Shown: piece after piece, positions 63,840-64,000 of the stretch | How positions within the stretch are numbered: the first letter of the stretch is position 1 | How the letters are laid out: the number at the start of each line of letters is the position of its first letter | NCBI GenBank assembly: GCA_030340625.1 | Contig: JAOPHQ010006593.1 | Span: forward strand, 54,298-118,297 | Reading direction: 5' to 3' | Length of the DNA: 64,000 nucleotides | Source of the DNA: Merluccius polli | Taxonomy: Eukaryota > Chordata > Actinopteri > Gadiformes > Merlucciidae | Notes under the pieces: model-generated | What the model saw: the letters and a program-made list of their open reading frames with translations, nothing else | What the model was told of the DNA's origin: nothing | The model's database searches: none | Translations under genes and position numbers: made by a program

Positions 63840-64000
<161 letters not shown>

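Overview
The window looks like teleost fish genomic DNA. It has spliced vertebrate genes with GT-AG introns, very dense dinucleotide microsatellites, long C/G homopolymers, teleost-style hAT, PIF/Harbinger and TTAA-flanked DNA transposon relics, and a large interstitial telomere-repeat array. The species cannot be fixed from the sequence. The extreme (CA)n/(GT)n density resembles that of cod-like fishes, but this is only an impression.

Layout. 1-15,093 is intergenic: microsatellites, a hAT-like miniature element, a TTAA-flanked element and one CpG-rich stretch, with no gene I can support. 15,109-16,347 (+) is the single coding exon of gja8 (connexin 50, lens gap junction). 19,979-21,677 (-) holds several well-formed, mutually in-frame exons of a gene I do not recognise, ending in a 12-residue tandem repeat. 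21,690-23,590 is a degenerate telomere-repeat/satellite array. 25,275-26,934 (+) is a four-exon gene for a small acylated, tyrosine-motif adaptor resembling GCSAM. Convergent with it, 28,194-35,039 (-) is a six-exon CD200 receptor-like gene. 36,992-48,557 (+) is cfap91 (MAATS1), a ciliary radial-spoke/calmodulin-associated protein, in about 17 exons with an RFX X-box about 100 bp upstream. 49,445-51,471 is a decayed PIF/Harbinger transposon with its 3-bp target duplication. 53,418-57,732 (+) is nr1i2 (pregnane X receptor), eight coding exons with a one-base insertion in the last exon. 59,030-64,000 (-) is the 3' end of gsk3b: a long 3' UTR and the last two coding exons, one of which also carries an apparent one-base insertion.

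The order CD200R / GCSAM-like / CFAP91 / NR1I2 / GSK3B (with NR1I2 and GSK3B tail to tail) matches the human 3q13 neighbourhood and supports the assignments; gja8 is not part of that human block. The genes do not form one pathway: a lens channel, two leukocyte signalling genes, a cilium component, a xenobiotic receptor and a kinase. The most informative anomalies are the two +1 indels in otherwise intact conserved genes, a cfap91 exon without a GT donor, the unrecognised repeat-tailed gene, and several nested transposons with precise target duplications.
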